A DNA stretch of 43,993 nucleotides from Thalassotalea_B sp049613795 (GCA_049613795.1 JBMZCX010000014.1:1-43993), one strand, 5' to 3'; numbered from the stretch's first letter, positions 15,421 through 25,501 are shown. Numbers and translations are program-made. The notes: generated by a model not told the origin, from the letters alone.

Positions 15421-17865
15421 ATGACAGTAGAAAATGAATATGACTCGGCCAGTATAAAAGTACTAAAAGGTCTTGATGCAGTAAGAAAACGTCCTGGGAT
15501 GTATATAGGTGATACAGACGACGGTACGGGTTTACATCATATGGTGTTCGAAGTATTAGATAACTCTATCGATGAAGCGTTAGCTGGACATTGTAGCGAT
15601 ATTATCGTCACAATCCATTTAGACGGTTCAGTATCTGTTAAAGATGATGGTCGTGGTATCCCAACAGAAATACATCCTGAAGAAGGGGTTTCTGCTGCTG
15701 AAGTAATTATGACCGTACTACATGCTGGTGGTAAGTTTGGCGGTGAAGACTCAGGCTATAAAGTGTCTGGTGGCCTACATGGTGTTGGTATCTCTGTTGT
15801 TAATGCATTAAGTAGTAAATTAAAACTTAACATTCGCCGTGAAGGTAAGCTGTACGAACAGCTTTATCACGTTGGTGAGCCGGAAGCACCATTAGCTGTT
15901 GTTGGTGAAAGTGATAAAACGGGTACAGAAGTTCGTTTCTGGCCAAGTGAAGAAACTTTTTCTGATGTGCTATTTCACTACGACTTACTTGTTAAAAGAA
16001 TTCGTGAATTATCATTCTTAAACTCGGGTATTTCTATTCGTTTAATTGATGAACGTGAAGAAGGTAAAGAAGATCATTTTCATTTTGATGGGGGTATTCA
16101 AGCCTTTGTTGATTATTTAAATACCAACAAAACACCTGTAAATGAAGAAATATTCTATTTTGATTTAGAAAGAGATGATGGAATAGTAGTAGAAGTTGCT
16201 ATGCAATGGAACGACGGTTTCCAAGAGAATATTCATTGTTTTACTAATAATATTCCTCAGAAAGATGGTGGTACTCACTTAAGCGGTTTTAGAACAGCAC
16301 TTACCAGAACACTCAATAGTTATATGGTAAAAGAAGGTCTTAATAAAACTAAAAAAGGTGGGACAACAGAAACTAGCGCCTCTGGCGATGATGCTCGAGA
16401 AGGCTTAACTGCAGTAATTTCAGTTAAAGTTCCTGATCCTAAATTCTCATCACAAACAAAAGATAAATTAGTTTCGTCAGAAGTTAAAACGGCTGTTGAG
16501 CAAGCAATGGGTGAAAAGTTAGGTGAATACCTACTTGAAAAACCATCTGTAGCAAGAACAATAATTATGAAAATTGTTGATGCTGCAAGAGCGCGTGAAG
16601 CGGCTCGTAAAGCACGTGAAATGACACGTCGTAAAGGTGCGTTAGATATTGCAGGCTTACCTGGAAAGTTAGCGGACTGTCAGGAAAAAGATCCTGCGCT
16701 ATCTGAACTTTATATTGTGGAAGGGGACTCTGCTGGCGGTTCAGCCAAGCAGGGACGTAACCGTAAAAACCAAGCGATATTACCACTTAAAGGTAAAATT
16801 CTTAACGTTGAAAAAGCACGTTTTGATAAAATGATATCGTCACAAGAAGTGGGTACATTAATAACAGCGTTAGGTTGTGGTATTGGTCGTGATGAATATG
16901 ACCCTGAAAAATTAAGATACCATAGTATTATTATAATGACCGATGCTGATGTCGATGGTTCTCACATTCGTACGTTATTACTGACCTTTTTCTATCGTCA
17001 AATGCCTGAAATTATGGAACGTGGTTATATATATATTGCACAACCACCTTTATATAAAGTTAAAAAAGGTAAGCAAGAGCGTTATATAAAAGACGATGAA
17101 GGCTTAACTGAATACTTAACTACACTTGCATTAGAAAACGCAGAAATACACGTTAATGAATCAGCACCTGCTATTTCAGGTGTGGCACTTGAGCAATTGG
17201 TAAATCAATTTCGTGATACCATGAATACAATTAAACGTGTATCTCGCCAAATTCCAAGTGATATATTAGAAAAAATGGTTTATGGCTTAACTATTACACC
17301 AGAAGACTTTTCTAATAAAGATAAAGTAACGCAGTGGGCTGAAGAGCTTGTTGAACAATTAGAAAATCAAGATGGCAATGGTTCAATATACACGGGCAGC
17401 GTTAAACATGATGCAGAGCGTAATATTTACTATGCAAGTTTTAATGTTCGTCAACATGGTATAGACAAAGTGTATAACTGTAGTTACGACTTTATTCATT
17501 CAAAAGAGTTTGCAGCAATTACTAGCTTAAATTCTTCGATAAAAGGTTTGATGGAAGAAGGGGCTTACGTTAAACGTGGTGAGAAAATTAAGCCAGTAGA
17601 ATCGTTTGAAGAAGCACTGAATTGGTTAATGGCTGAATCTAAACGTGGTCAGTATATTCAGCGTTATAAAGGTTTGGGCGAAATGAATCCAGATCAATTG
17701 TGGGAAACTACAATGGACCCTGAAACTCGTAGGATGTTACAAGTAACTATTGAAGATGCAATAGCAGCTGATCAACTGTTCAATACTCTAATGGGTGACC
17801 ATGTTGAGCCACGACGTGAGTTTATTGAAACGAACGCGCTGAAAGTTGCGAATTTAGATATATAG
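15421..17865 (+). CDS. gyrB: DNA gyrase subunit B
   Basis: ATPase subunit of the type II topoisomerase that adds negative supercoils. The protein has 814 residues (E. coli 804). Visible are the GHKL ATP-binding motifs (EVLDNSIDEALAG; DDGRGIP; GGLHGVGISVVNALS), the QTK loop (SSQTKDKL), the Toprim blocks EGDSAGGSAKQGRNR and DADVDGSHIRTLLL, and the C-terminal insert and end domain that bind GyrA (YKGLGEMNPDQLWETTMDP). It is the last gene of the dnaA cluster, 10 bp after recF, and ends at a strong terminator. Confidence 0.98.
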   Translation: MTVENEYDSASIKVLKGLDAVRKRPGMYIGDTDDGTGLHHMVFEVLDNSIDEALAGHCSDIIVTIHLDGSVSVKDDGRGIPTEIHPEEGVSAAEVIMTVLHAGGKFGGEDSGYKVSGGLHGVGISVVNALSSKLKLNIRREGKLYEQLYHVGEPEAPLAVVGESDKTGTEVRFWPSEETFSDVLFHYDLLVKRIRELSFLNSGISIRLIDEREEGKEDHFHFDGGIQAFVDYLNTNKTPVNEEIFYFDLERDDGIVVEVAMQWNDGFQENIHCFTNNIPQKDGGTHLSGFRTALTRTLNSYMVKEGLNKTKKGGTTETSASGDDAREGLTAVISVKVPDPKFSSQTKDKLVSSEVKTAVEQAMGEKLGEYLLEKPSVARTIIMKIVDAARAREAARKAREMTRRKGALDIAGLPGKLADCQEKDPALSELYIVEGDSAGGSAKQGRNRKNQAILPLKGKILNVEKARFDKMISSQEVGTLITALGCGIGRDEYDPEKLRYHSIIIMTDADVDGSHIRTLLLTFFYRQMPEIMERGYIYIAQPPLYKVKKGKQERYIKDDEGLTEYLTTLALENAEIHVNESAPAISGVALEQLVNQFRDTMNTIKRVSRQIPSDILEKMVYGLTITPEDFSNKDKVTQWAEELVEQLENQDGNGSIYTGSVKHDAERNIYYASFNVRQHGIDKVYNCSYDFIHSKEFAAITSLNSSIKGLMEEGAYVKRGEKIKPVESFEEALNWLMAESKRGQYIQRYKGLGEMNPDQLWETTMDPETRRMLQVTIEDAIAADQLFNTLMGDHVEPRREFIETNALKVANLDI

Positions 17866-17888
17866 TTTCAATAGACTATTAATTAAAT

Positions 17889-17916
17889 ACCCGGACATCA
17901 TATGTTCGGGTTTTTT
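17889..17916 (+). terminator. Rho-independent terminator after gyrB
   Basis: Ten-base stem ACCCGGACAT / ATGTTCGGGT with one G-U pair, loop CAT, then a run of T. It lies 23 bp past the gyrB stop and closes the dnaA-dnaN-recF-gyrB unit. Confidence 0.9.
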
Positions 17917-17988
17917 GTTTAAAGCATAATGAAATAATTGAGTAAAAACTCAAAAAATAGCCAGGTAGACTAGGCTAGAATAACGACA

Positions 17989-18005
17989 AACGTTATACTA
18001 ACGTT
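17989..18005. repeat. Perfect inverted repeat upstream of glyQ
   Basis: AACGTTA-TAC-TAACGTT, seven-base arms, 38 bp before the glyQ ATG. It covers a possible -10 hexamer TATACT (17994-17999) that lacks a good -35. It could be an operator or a leader hairpin. Confidence 0.5.
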
Positions 18006-18043
18006 AATTTTATAAAAAACATTACTAGAAAGTACGGACATCC

Positions 18044-18958
18044 ATGAGTACATTTAACATAAAAACCTTTCAAGGGTTAATTTTGCAATTGCAAGATTAT
18101 TGGTCAAGACAAGGCTGTGTAATTGTTCAGCCGTTAGATTTAGAAGTAGGTGCAGGTACGTTTCACCCAATGACATTTTTACGTTCAATTGGCCCTGAAC
18201 CAATGAGTAGTGCTTATGTTCAACCTTGTCGCAGACCTACGGATGGCCGCTACGGTGAAAACCCAAATAGACTGCAACATTACTATCAATTTCAGGTAAT
18301 GTTAAAACCGTCACCAATTAACATTCAAGAACTTTACTTGGCTTCATTGAAAGAGTTAGGTATTGACCCATTAGTACATGACATTCGTTTTGTTGAAGAC
18401 AACTGGGAGTCGCCAACATTAGGTGCTTGGGGCTTAGGCTGGGAAATTTGGCTTAATGGCATGGAAATTACACAATTTACTTATTTTCAGCAAGTAGGTG
18501 GTTTAGAGTGTACACCTGTAACTGGCGAAATAACTTATGGCCTTGAGCGTTTAGCTATGTACATTCAAAATGTAGATAGTATTTACGACTTAGTGTGGAC
18601 TGACGGCCCTATGGGTAAAGTACTTTACGGTGATGTTTTTCATCAGAACGAAGTAGAACAGTCAACTTACAACTTTGAACATGCTGATGTTGATGCTTTA
18701 TTTGGCACCTTTGATCAATGTGAAAAAGAAAGTGAAAAATTAATAGCTGCTGGTTTGGCATTACCAGCATATGAACAAGTTATGAAAGCCTCTCATGCAT
18801 TTAACTTACTTGATGCACGCCATGCTATTTCAGTAACAGAACGCCAGCGTTATATATTAAGAGTACGAGCACTTTCTAAAGCATGTGCGCAAGCGTATTA
18901 CGATAAAAGAGAACAGTTAGGTTTTCCTCTGTGTAAACAACAAGCGACGGGGGAATAA
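18044..18958 (+). CDS. glyQ: Glycyl-tRNA synthetase alpha subunit
   Basis: Catalytic subunit of the tetrameric (alpha2beta2) bacterial glycyl-tRNA synthetase; it activates glycine with ATP. The protein has 304 residues (E. coli 303). The class II core is plain: LILQLQDYWSRQGCVIVQPL, then FLRSIGPEPMSSAYVQPCRRPTDGRYGENPNR (motif 2 region) and EITYGLERLAMYIQ (motif 3). It is followed after 2 bp by glyS, ensuring equal synthesis of both subunits. Confidence 0.98.
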   Translation: MSTFNIKTFQGLILQLQDYWSRQGCVIVQPLDLEVGAGTFHPMTFLRSIGPEPMSSAYVQPCRRPTDGRYGENPNRLQHYYQFQVMLKPSPINIQELYLASLKELGIDPLVHDIRFVEDNWESPTLGAWGLGWEIWLNGMEITQFTYFQQVGGLECTPVTGEITYGLERLAMYIQNVDSIYDLVWTDGPMGKVLYGDVFHQNEVEQSTYNFEHADVDALFGTFDQCEKESEKLIAAGLALPAYEQVMKASHAFNLLDARHAISVTERQRYILRVRALSKACAQAYYDKREQLGFPLCKQQATGE

Positions 18959-18960
18959 CA

Positions 18961-21030
18961 ATGTTAACCAATACGCTATTAGTAGAATTAGGAACTGAAG
19001 AGCTTCCACCAAAATCTCTTAAAACATTAGCCACTACATTTTATCAACACATTAAGCAACAACTAGACGATGCAGGTTTAGCTTACGAAGATATTAAATG
19101 GTATGCAACGCCAAGACGCTTAGCAGTAAAAGTATCAGCATTAGCTGAAAAACAAGCAGACAAGGCGGTTGAAAAACGAGGACCAGCAACAAATGTTGCG
19201 TTCGATAGTGAAGGTAATCCAAGCAAAGCTGCATTGGGCTGGGCTAAATCTAACGGTATAACTATTGAACAAGCTGAAAGGCTAGTTACCGATAAAGGCG
19301 AGTGGCTATTACATAAAGCCGTTCAGTCAGGAAAAAGCATTCACGAATTATTACCAACAATGGTGAGTAATGCGTTAGCTAAACTGCCTATTCCTAAGCC
19401 AATGCGTTGGGGTAGTGCGAGAACACAATTTATCAGACCTGTGCATACACTTACATTAATGTTTGGTGAGCAAATTATTGCGGCAGATATTTTAGGTGTC
19501 AGTGCGAATAACCTTATTAAAGGCCATCGCTTTCATCATCATGGACTAGTGGTATTAGACCATGCGGATAACTATGAAAAAACGCTTAAAGACGCGTATG
19601 TAGAAGTTGATTATCAAACACGACAAGATTTAATTGTTGCTGAAATTGAGAAAGCAGCAGAACAGCTTAATGGTGAAGCCTTATTTGATGATGAGCTATT
19701 AGCAGAGGTTACTTCATTAGTTGAATGGCCAGTTGTTTTAGTTGGTAGTTTTGATAAAGACTTTTTAAAAGTGCCAGCAGAGCCACTTATTTATTCAATG
19801 AAAGATCATCAAAAGTATTTCCCTGTTAATGACAAAGCGGGCAACTTACTTAATCAATTTATTTTTGTTACTAATATTGAAAGCAAAGAGCCCGAAAAAA
19901 TAGTTTCTGGTAATGAAAAAGTAATTCGTCCACGCTTAGCTGATGCTGAATTTTTCTATAAAACAGACCAAAAGCAATCACTAGAATCTAGGCTTACTAG
20001 CTTGGAATCTGTTTTATTCCAAAAGCAACTCGGTACACTTAAAGCGAAATCAGAACGCATTGGTACGATTAGTGAATATGTAGCAACTCAGCTTAATGAG
20101 AATAAGCAACAGGCATATCGTGCAGGTTTACTCAGTAAAACAGATTTAATGTCAGATATGGTATTAGAGTTCCCACAAGTGCAAGGTACTATGGGTAAAT
20201 ACTATGCACAGCATGACGGTGAAGATGATGCGGTGGCACAAGCATTAGAAGATCAATATCGTCCTCGCTTTGCGGGTGACTCGTTACCTCAGGCTAATAT
20301 TGGTTGTGCTGTTGCAATAGCTGATAAAATAGATACGTTAGTGGGTATTTTTGGTATTAATCAGCCACCTAAAGGCGATAAAGACCCTTTTGCACTACGA
20401 AGAGCAGCAATTGGTTTAATTCGTATTATCATTGAAAAGCAGCTTAATTTAGATATTGCTGACTTAGTTGCTAAAAGTATTGAATGCTATGGCGATAAGT
20501 TGAGTAATGACAATACACAACAGCATGTTTTAGATTTTGTGTTAGCGCGCTATAAAGCACATTACCAGGAACAAAACATTGCGGTAGACGTTATTCAGGC
20601 TGTCTTAGAAAATGCGCCAACAGAGCCATTAGACTTTGAAAAACGTATTACAGCAGTAAGTCATTTTAAAACCTTAGCGGCAGCTGAAACTTTAGCGGCA
20701 GCTAATAAGCGTGTCGGTAATATATTAGCTAAATTTGAAGGGCAGCTTTATCCGTCTTTTGATCGTAATTTAATACAAGAACCTGCAGAAAGTGACTTAG
20801 CTGATGTTTTTGATGCGGTAAATAATAAAATATCGCCATTAATGGCTGAAAAAGATTATCAAGCAGCATTAACAGCATTAGCTGACATTAAGCAGCCAAT
20901 AGATGATTATTTTGATAACGTTATGGTAATGGCTGACGATGAAAAGGTTAAAATTAATCGACTAACCTTGCTTAATCAAATACGTAATAGCTTTTTGGCG
21001 ATTGCAGATATTTCTGTATTGCAAAAATAG
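18961..21030 (+). CDS. glyS: Glycyl-tRNA synthetase beta subunit
   Basis: Large subunit of glycyl-tRNA synthetase that binds and positions tRNA-Gly. The protein has 689 residues (E. coli 689). Typical segments are LLVELGTEELPPKSLKTLA at the N-terminus, the HD-like block MSDMVLEFPQVQGTMGKYYA, KGDKDPFALRRAAIGLIRI, and the C-terminal anticodon-binding region VMVMADDEKVKINRLTLL. The ATG follows a GGGGGA ribosome site made from the end of glyQ. A clear terminator stands 36 bp after the stop. Confidence 0.98.
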   Translation: MLTNTLLVELGTEELPPKSLKTLATTFYQHIKQQLDDAGLAYEDIKWYATPRRLAVKVSALAEKQADKAVEKRGPATNVAFDSEGNPSKAALGWAKSNGITIEQAERLVTDKGEWLLHKAVQSGKSIHELLPTMVSNALAKLPIPKPMRWGSARTQFIRPVHTLTLMFGEQIIAADILGVSANNLIKGHRFHHHGLVVLDHADNYEKTLKDAYVEVDYQTRQDLIVAEIEKAAEQLNGEALFDDELLAEVTSLVEWPVVLVGSFDKDFLKVPAEPLIYSMKDHQKYFPVNDKAGNLLNQFIFVTNIESKEPEKIVSGNEKVIRPRLADAEFFYKTDQKQSLESRLTSLESVLFQKQLGTLKAKSERIGTISEYVATQLNENKQQAYRAGLLSKTDLMSDMVLEFPQVQGTMGKYYAQHDGEDDAVAQALEDQYRPRFAGDSLPQANIGCAVAIADKIDTLVGIFGINQPPKGDKDPFALRRAAIGLIRIIIEKQLNLDIADLVAKSIECYGDKLSNDNTQQHVLDFVLARYKAHYQEQNIAVDVIQAVLENAPTEPLDFEKRITAVSHFKTLAAAETLAAANKRVGNILAKFEGQLYPSFDRNLIQEPAESDLADVFDAVNNKISPLMAEKDYQAALTALADIKQPIDDYFDNVMVMADDEKVKINRLTLLNQIRNSFLAIADISVLQK

Positions 21031-21066
21031 CTGGCAATTAAATAACCAGAACTCGGTTAAATAGAT

Positions 21067-21092
21067 AAAGAGAAGCTTCGGCTTCTCTTTTT
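21067..21092 (+). terminator. Rho-independent terminator after glyS
   Basis: Perfect ten-base stem AAAGAGAAGC / GCTTCTCTTT closed by a stable TTCG tetraloop and followed by T. It also lies 3' of the convergent tusA gene and could act on both. Confidence 0.9.
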
Positions 21093-21101
21093 ATTGAAAA
21101 A

Positions 21102-21356
21102 TTATAAGCCTTTTTTAATTAAATACTGAAAAGGCTTAGTGTCAGTTTGGCTGGCTACTAACCGATGATCCATAAATTGGCAGAAGCTTGGTACATCGCG
21201 AGTAGTAGCTGGGTCGTCAGCAATCACTAATAACAACTCACCAAACTTAATAGAACGAATTTTTTTTCGTATTAGCATAACGGGCTCAGGACACCGTAAG
21301 GACAAGGTATCTAATTGATGATCGGCTTGTGAAAATTCTAGTGAAGGAGCTGTCAA
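21102..21356 (-). CDS. tusA: Sulfur carrier protein TusA
   Basis: Accepts sulfur from the cysteine desulfurase IscS as a persulfide and passes it to the TusBCD-TusE-MnmA relay that makes 2-thiouridine at tRNA position 34; it also feeds other sulfur pathways. The protein has 84 residues (E. coli 81). The active cysteine lies in the signature RCPEPVMLIRKKIR (C22), and the strand-helix pattern LLVIADDPATTRDVPSFCQF is typical. It converges with glyS. Together with MnmE and MnmG it acts on the same wobble uridine. Confidence 0.95.
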   Translation of the reverse strand: MTAPSLEFSQADHQLDTLSLRCPEPVMLIRKKIRSIKFGELLLVIADDPATTRDVPSFCQFMDHRLVASQTDTKPFQYLIKKGL

Positions 21357-21497
21357 CGTTGTTACTCAAAGTCATTGAAATTAAAAATGCATTTTACCTT
21401 GCTATAGATAAAAATAAAATCGTAATTACATCAATTAAACTTGCTTTGTTTTACCTCGATGCATAATCTAATAGCATTAGTTCTAAAGGATGGACGT

Positions 21498-23417
21498 ATG
21501 CTTCGAAAAATACTCTGTTTGCTTTTTTTATTGTCGACATTTTATACTTTTTCGGTTGATGTAAGCGCAGATTCTTCAATACTTAGAAAAAAATATGAGC
21601 AAGCAGACAAATTAGTTTGGGATGCGAATTCGCAAGAGTATCAGGCGCTCTATAATGATTTGCATTACTATCCGTTGCAGCCGTATTTAGATCTAAAGCG
21701 TTTGATGCATAAAATTAAGCTTTCTGATCATAATCAAATCGCAAAATTTCTAAAAAAATATCAAGGAACTCCACTTGATTGGCCATTGCGTAAAAAGTGG
21801 CTTAACTACTTAATGAAACGTAAACGGAAATTACTTTTTGTTGAGTATTTCAAGCCTACGTCAAATGTAACCTTAACCTGCCAATATTATCGTTATAAAT
21901 TAGCGTTAGGTGCGAGTGAACAAGAGGTTTTACCTAATATTTCGCGATTGTGGGTGGTGGGAAAGTCACAGCCTAAAGTATGTGATCCATTATTTAGTGC
22001 ATGGCAAAAAGCAGGATATCGAACGAACGATGTTATTTGGCAGCGTTTAAGTAAAGCTGCTGATGGCGGTAAACATACTTTAGTACCTTACTTGACAGGA
22101 CTTTTGCCAAAGTCTGAACAGTATTTAGGTAAACTATGGCACAGAGTGCGTAGAGATCCTGCCGTAGTCGCAAAGCTTTCTCGTTTTCCACATAAAACAG
22201 CCAAAGAAAAAGAAATATTTGTTTATGGTATTAAGCGCTTAATTTGGCGAGACCAAAATAGGGCATTAAAAGTGTACCAGCAAGCAAATAGAGTATTTAA
22301 ATTTACTGATGAGCAGCAGCAGCAAATAGCCCTAAAATTTTCGTTAGCGTTAGCTAGTAAGCAACATAAGAAAGCGCAAGAGTGGCTACAAAAAGTTGAT
22401 GATCAAAATTTAACAGGAAAAATTATTCAATGGAAAATAGCTGATGTTTTACGTCAACAGAATTGGCCACAAATAGAAGCTGAATTATTAGCATTACCTG
22501 TGTCGCAGCAACAAAGTAGCCAGTGGAAGTATTGGTATGCGAGAAGTCTAATCAAAAATGGTGAAAATAAAAAAGGCCAAACGCTTTTACAGCAGCTAGC
22601 TAAAACACGCCATTACTATGGTTTTTTAGCGGCAAGTGTTATTAACGCTCCTATTAGTTATCAAAATAATCCAATATCGGTTGCTGAAGCTGAAAAGCGT
22701 CAGTTATTTAAGCATTTAGCTGGCAAAAGAGCATTCGAGTTGTTTCACCTAAAGCGGTATCATCACGCCAGAAAAGAGTGGAACTACTGGATGTCAGAAT
22801 TAACCGATCGTGAGCAATTAGTGGCAGCTAAATTAGCAAATGAAATTGGCTGGTATGATCGCGCTATTTTTGCATTATCGCAAGTAGGTTACTTAGATGA
22901 TGTAGACTTAAGGTTTCCTTTAGCTTTTGATAAAGAAATAAATCGGCATGCTACCAAATATGCAATTAACCCAGCTTGGGCGTTTGCAATTGCACGTAGG
23001 GAAAGCTCATTTATGAGTGATGCTAACTCTCCCGTTGGCGCAAAAGGTTTAATGCAGGTGATGCCAGCAACAGCCAAGCAGCTAACGAAAAGAAAGCGCA
23101 TTAGTACTAAATATTTATTGGACAGTAAAAACAATATTAATTTAGGTACTAAGTATTTGAAGAAACTGCTTGATAAGCATAAGGGCAATCAGGTGCTTGC
23201 TACTGCCGCATATAACGCTGGGCCATATCGAGTGAAGCGTTGGCTTAAATCAGCCAATAGCTTACCGGCAGATATTTGGATAGAAACTATTCCATTTTAT
23301 GAAACGCGAGAGTATGTAAAAAGCGTTATGGCATATCAGCAAATTTATCAAAATAAAGTAGGGCAGCCAGCGCAATTATTTGAACAGCTAGCACGTAAAA
23401 ATATTACTCAGCTGTAA
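21498..23417 (+). CDS. slt: Soluble lytic murein transglycosylase
   Basis: Periplasmic enzyme that cleaves peptidoglycan glycan strands with formation of 1,6-anhydro ends. I use the ATG at 21498 (AAGGA seven bases upstream), giving 639 residues; an ATG at 21441 would put 19 extra residues before the signal peptide. The signal peptide MLRKILCLLFLLSTFYTFSV is cut near VSA-DSS. A long helical solenoid (about 25-470) precedes the SLT domain with the catalytic glutamate in ARRESSFMSDANSPVGAKGL (Glu about 502), then LMQVMPATAKQ and TAAYNAGPYRVKRWL. E. coli Slt70 is 645 residues. Confidence 0.95.
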   Translation: MLRKILCLLFLLSTFYTFSVDVSADSSILRKKYEQADKLVWDANSQEYQALYNDLHYYPLQPYLDLKRLMHKIKLSDHNQIAKFLKKYQGTPLDWPLRKKWLNYLMKRKRKLLFVEYFKPTSNVTLTCQYYRYKLALGASEQEVLPNISRLWVVGKSQPKVCDPLFSAWQKAGYRTNDVIWQRLSKAADGGKHTLVPYLTGLLPKSEQYLGKLWHRVRRDPAVVAKLSRFPHKTAKEKEIFVYGIKRLIWRDQNRALKVYQQANRVFKFTDEQQQQIALKFSLALASKQHKKAQEWLQKVDDQNLTGKIIQWKIADVLRQQNWPQIEAELLALPVSQQQSSQWKYWYARSLIKNGENKKGQTLLQQLAKTRHYYGFLAASVINAPISYQNNPISVAEAEKRQLFKHLAGKRAFELFHLKRYHHARKEWNYWMSELTDREQLVAAKLANEIGWYDRAIFALSQVGYLDDVDLRFPLAFDKEINRHATKYAINPAWAFAIARRESSFMSDANSPVGAKGLMQVMPATAKQLTKRKRISTKYLLDSKNNINLGTKYLKKLLDKHKGNQVLATAAYNAGPYRVKRWLKSANSLPADIWIETIPFYETREYVKSVMAYQQIYQNKVGQPAQLFEQLARKNITQL

Positions 23418-23527
23418 ATGATATTTCATGCTTGTAAGCTACAGTTTAATTGAGTTTAGGTTATACAATTACTGTACAGAAAAAGCCGCTATGATATGAT
23501 ACTGAAAATTTTATTTGGGCATATCCT

Positions 23528-24847
23528 ATGACGGCTTTAGCGACTTTATATCCAGCACATATCCAAGAACTTCAACAGCGCACTAAAACTGCTTTAGCAC
23601 GTGAAAATTTAGAAGGTTTAGTGATTCACTCAGGACAAGAAGTGAAAGCCTTCTTAGATGATAACTCTTATCCTTTTAGAGTTAACCCGCATTTTAAACA
23701 TTGGTTGCCTTTGGTCGACATACCTAATTGTTGGTTAATTATCAATGGCGAAGAAAAACCAGTGCTGGTTTATTATCAACCTGTTGATTTTTGGCATAAA
23801 GTTACCCCGTTAACTGATAGCTATTGGAATGAATTTTTTGACATTAAAGTGTTAGCGAATGCCTCAGATGTTGAGAAGCTATTACCTTATGACAAAAAAG
23901 GCTTTGCCTATATTGGTGCACATATTGAAGTTGCAAAAGCGCTAGGCTTTGACTCTATTAATTCTGAACCATTGCTTAATTATATTCATTATCATCGCGC
24001 CTATAAAACACCTTATGAACTTGTGTGTATACGACAAGCGAATGCGCTAGCGGTGGCTGGGCATAAAGCGGCAAAACAGGCCTTTTTAAATGGTGCTAGT
24101 GAGTTTGAAATTCAACAATCGTACTTAAAAGCAATTCAACACACAGAAGCTGAAACACCTTACGGTAATATTGTTGCACTTAATAAAAATGCGTCGATTT
24201 TGCATTACACCGCATTAGATCGAGACGTACCACAGGCTCATCGTTCGTTTTTAATTGATGCAGGAGCAAGTTTTCATGGCTATGCTGCTGATATTACGCG
24301 AACGTATTCTTACAAGCGTGACCGTTTTGCGGAATTAATTGCCCGTATGGACCAGTTAATGCTGGCCGCAGTTGATGGACTAAGGCCTGGCAAGAGCTAT
24401 GTAGATTTACACATTGAAACTTACAAGCAAATTGCGGTTGTAATGCAAGAATTTAATATCATTACAACTGATGCTAATACCGCTGTTGAAAGTGGTATTG
24501 TAAATACATTTTTTCCGCACGGCTTAGGTCATCATCTTGGCTTACAGGTACACGATGTTGGTGGCTATATGGCGGATGAACGTGGAACACACGTTAACAC
24601 GCCGGCACCACATACTTTTTTACGAACATCAAGGGTCATCGAAAGTAATCAGGTGTTTACTATTGAACCCGGGTTATATTTTATTGACTCTTTGCTTAAC
24701 GATTTGAAAAATTCAGCCCATGCGGATTTAGTTAACTGGCAAGTTGTTGAAAGTTTTAAGCCGTTTGGTGGTATAAGAATAGAAGACAACATTATTGTTC
24801 ATCAGTCGCATAACGAAAACATGACACGTGATCTTGAATTAAATTAA
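23528..24847 (+). CDS. pepQ: Xaa-Pro dipeptidase
   Basis: Cytosolic metallopeptidase that splits dipeptides with C-terminal proline; members of this family can also hydrolyse organophosphates. The protein has 439 residues (E. coli PepQ 443). Dinuclear metal ligands of the pita-bread fold are seen as D244 and D255 (IDAGASFHGYAADITRTYSY), H335 (HGLGHHLGLQVHD), E380 (IEPGLYF) and E419 (GIRIEDN), closely matching E. coli spacing. yigZ follows 22 bp later, the same pepQ-yigZ-trkH order as in E. coli. Confidence 0.96.
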   Translation: MTALATLYPAHIQELQQRTKTALARENLEGLVIHSGQEVKAFLDDNSYPFRVNPHFKHWLPLVDIPNCWLIINGEEKPVLVYYQPVDFWHKVTPLTDSYWNEFFDIKVLANASDVEKLLPYDKKGFAYIGAHIEVAKALGFDSINSEPLLNYIHYHRAYKTPYELVCIRQANALAVAGHKAAKQAFLNGASEFEIQQSYLKAIQHTEAETPYGNIVALNKNASILHYTALDRDVPQAHRSFLIDAGASFHGYAADITRTYSYKRDRFAELIARMDQLMLAAVDGLRPGKSYVDLHIETYKQIAVVMQEFNIITTDANTAVESGIVNTFFPHGLGHHLGLQVHDVGGYMADERGTHVNTPAPHTFLRTSRVIESNQVFTIEPGLYFIDSLLNDLKNSAHADLVNWQVVESFKPFGGIRIEDNIIVHQSHNENMTRDLELN

Positions 24848-24869
24848 TTTGTTAATAAGTTAATAACAA

Positions 24870-25481
24870 ATGCTATCGCCATACTTGGTTGCCGCTGAAC
24901 CATTAATTGATGAAACGATTGTAAGTCGCAGTCGCTTTATTTGCTACTTGTCGCCTTGTCAGTCGAATGATGAGGCAAAAGTATTTATTAAATCAATACA
25001 ACAACTTCACCCACAGGCAAGCCATCATTGCTATGCCTTTGTAAGTGCCCACCCATTAAATAGTCAAAGCTACGGCTTTTCTGATGATGGTGAACCCTCA
25101 GGAACGGCAGGAAAACCAATGCTTATGGCATTACAAGGAAGTAATGTAGGCGAGGTTTGTGCTGTTGTAGTGCGTTATTTTGGTGGAACTAAATTGGGTA
25201 CAGGCGGTTTACAGCGAGCTTATGGTGGTAGTGTTCGGCAAGCGCTTACGTTACTTGTAACAAAAACAAAAATACCTATGGTACATAAAACGTTAGCATG
25301 CCACTATAATCATATTAATGACGTACACTACCTACTTGAAAAACTGGGTGGAAAAGTAATTAAAGAAGATTATCAAACAGAAATACTGTTAGAGATTACT
25401 TTGCCAGATAGCGAATTGGATAATTTTAAGGAAAAAATACAAACGTTATCAGCGGGAGAGCTAACACTTGAAGATAAATAA
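24870..25481 (+). CDS. yigZ: YigZ family protein (UPF0029, IMPACT-like)
   Basis: Conserved protein of 203 residues (E. coli 204) whose biochemical role is not settled; eukaryotic relatives (IMPACT/YIH1) bind translation regulators. The N-terminal UPF0029 domain shows SRSRFICYLSP, then HHCYAFV, the signature GFSDDGEPSGTAGKPML, and VVVRYFGGTKLGTGGLQRAY. The C-terminal DUF1949-like domain has a ferredoxin-like pattern. The ATG lacks a strong ribosome site. Placed between pepQ and trkH as in many gammaproteobacteria. Confidence 0.93.
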   Translation: MLSPYLVAAEPLIDETIVSRSRFICYLSPCQSNDEAKVFIKSIQQLHPQASHHCYAFVSAHPLNSQSYGFSDDGEPSGTAGKPMLMALQGSNVGEVCAVVVRYFGGTKLGTGGLQRAYGGSVRQALTLLVTKTKIPMVHKTLACHYNHINDVHYLLEKLGGKVIKEDYQTEILLEITLPDSELDNFKEKIQTLSAGELTLEDK

Positions 25482-25501
25482 CCGAGTAAAGATATAACAC
25501 T

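Noticed and set aside
16600..16630. parS-like CACGTGAAA inside gyrB (and a similar one near 23600 in pepQ)
   Set aside because: Only one half of the palindrome matches; about 11 of 16 positions, which is not enough for ParB recognition.
22889..23188. Hydrophobic 99-codon frame opposite the slt catalytic domain
   Set aside because: Antisense shadow of the conserved SLT motif region; no promoter or ribosome site.
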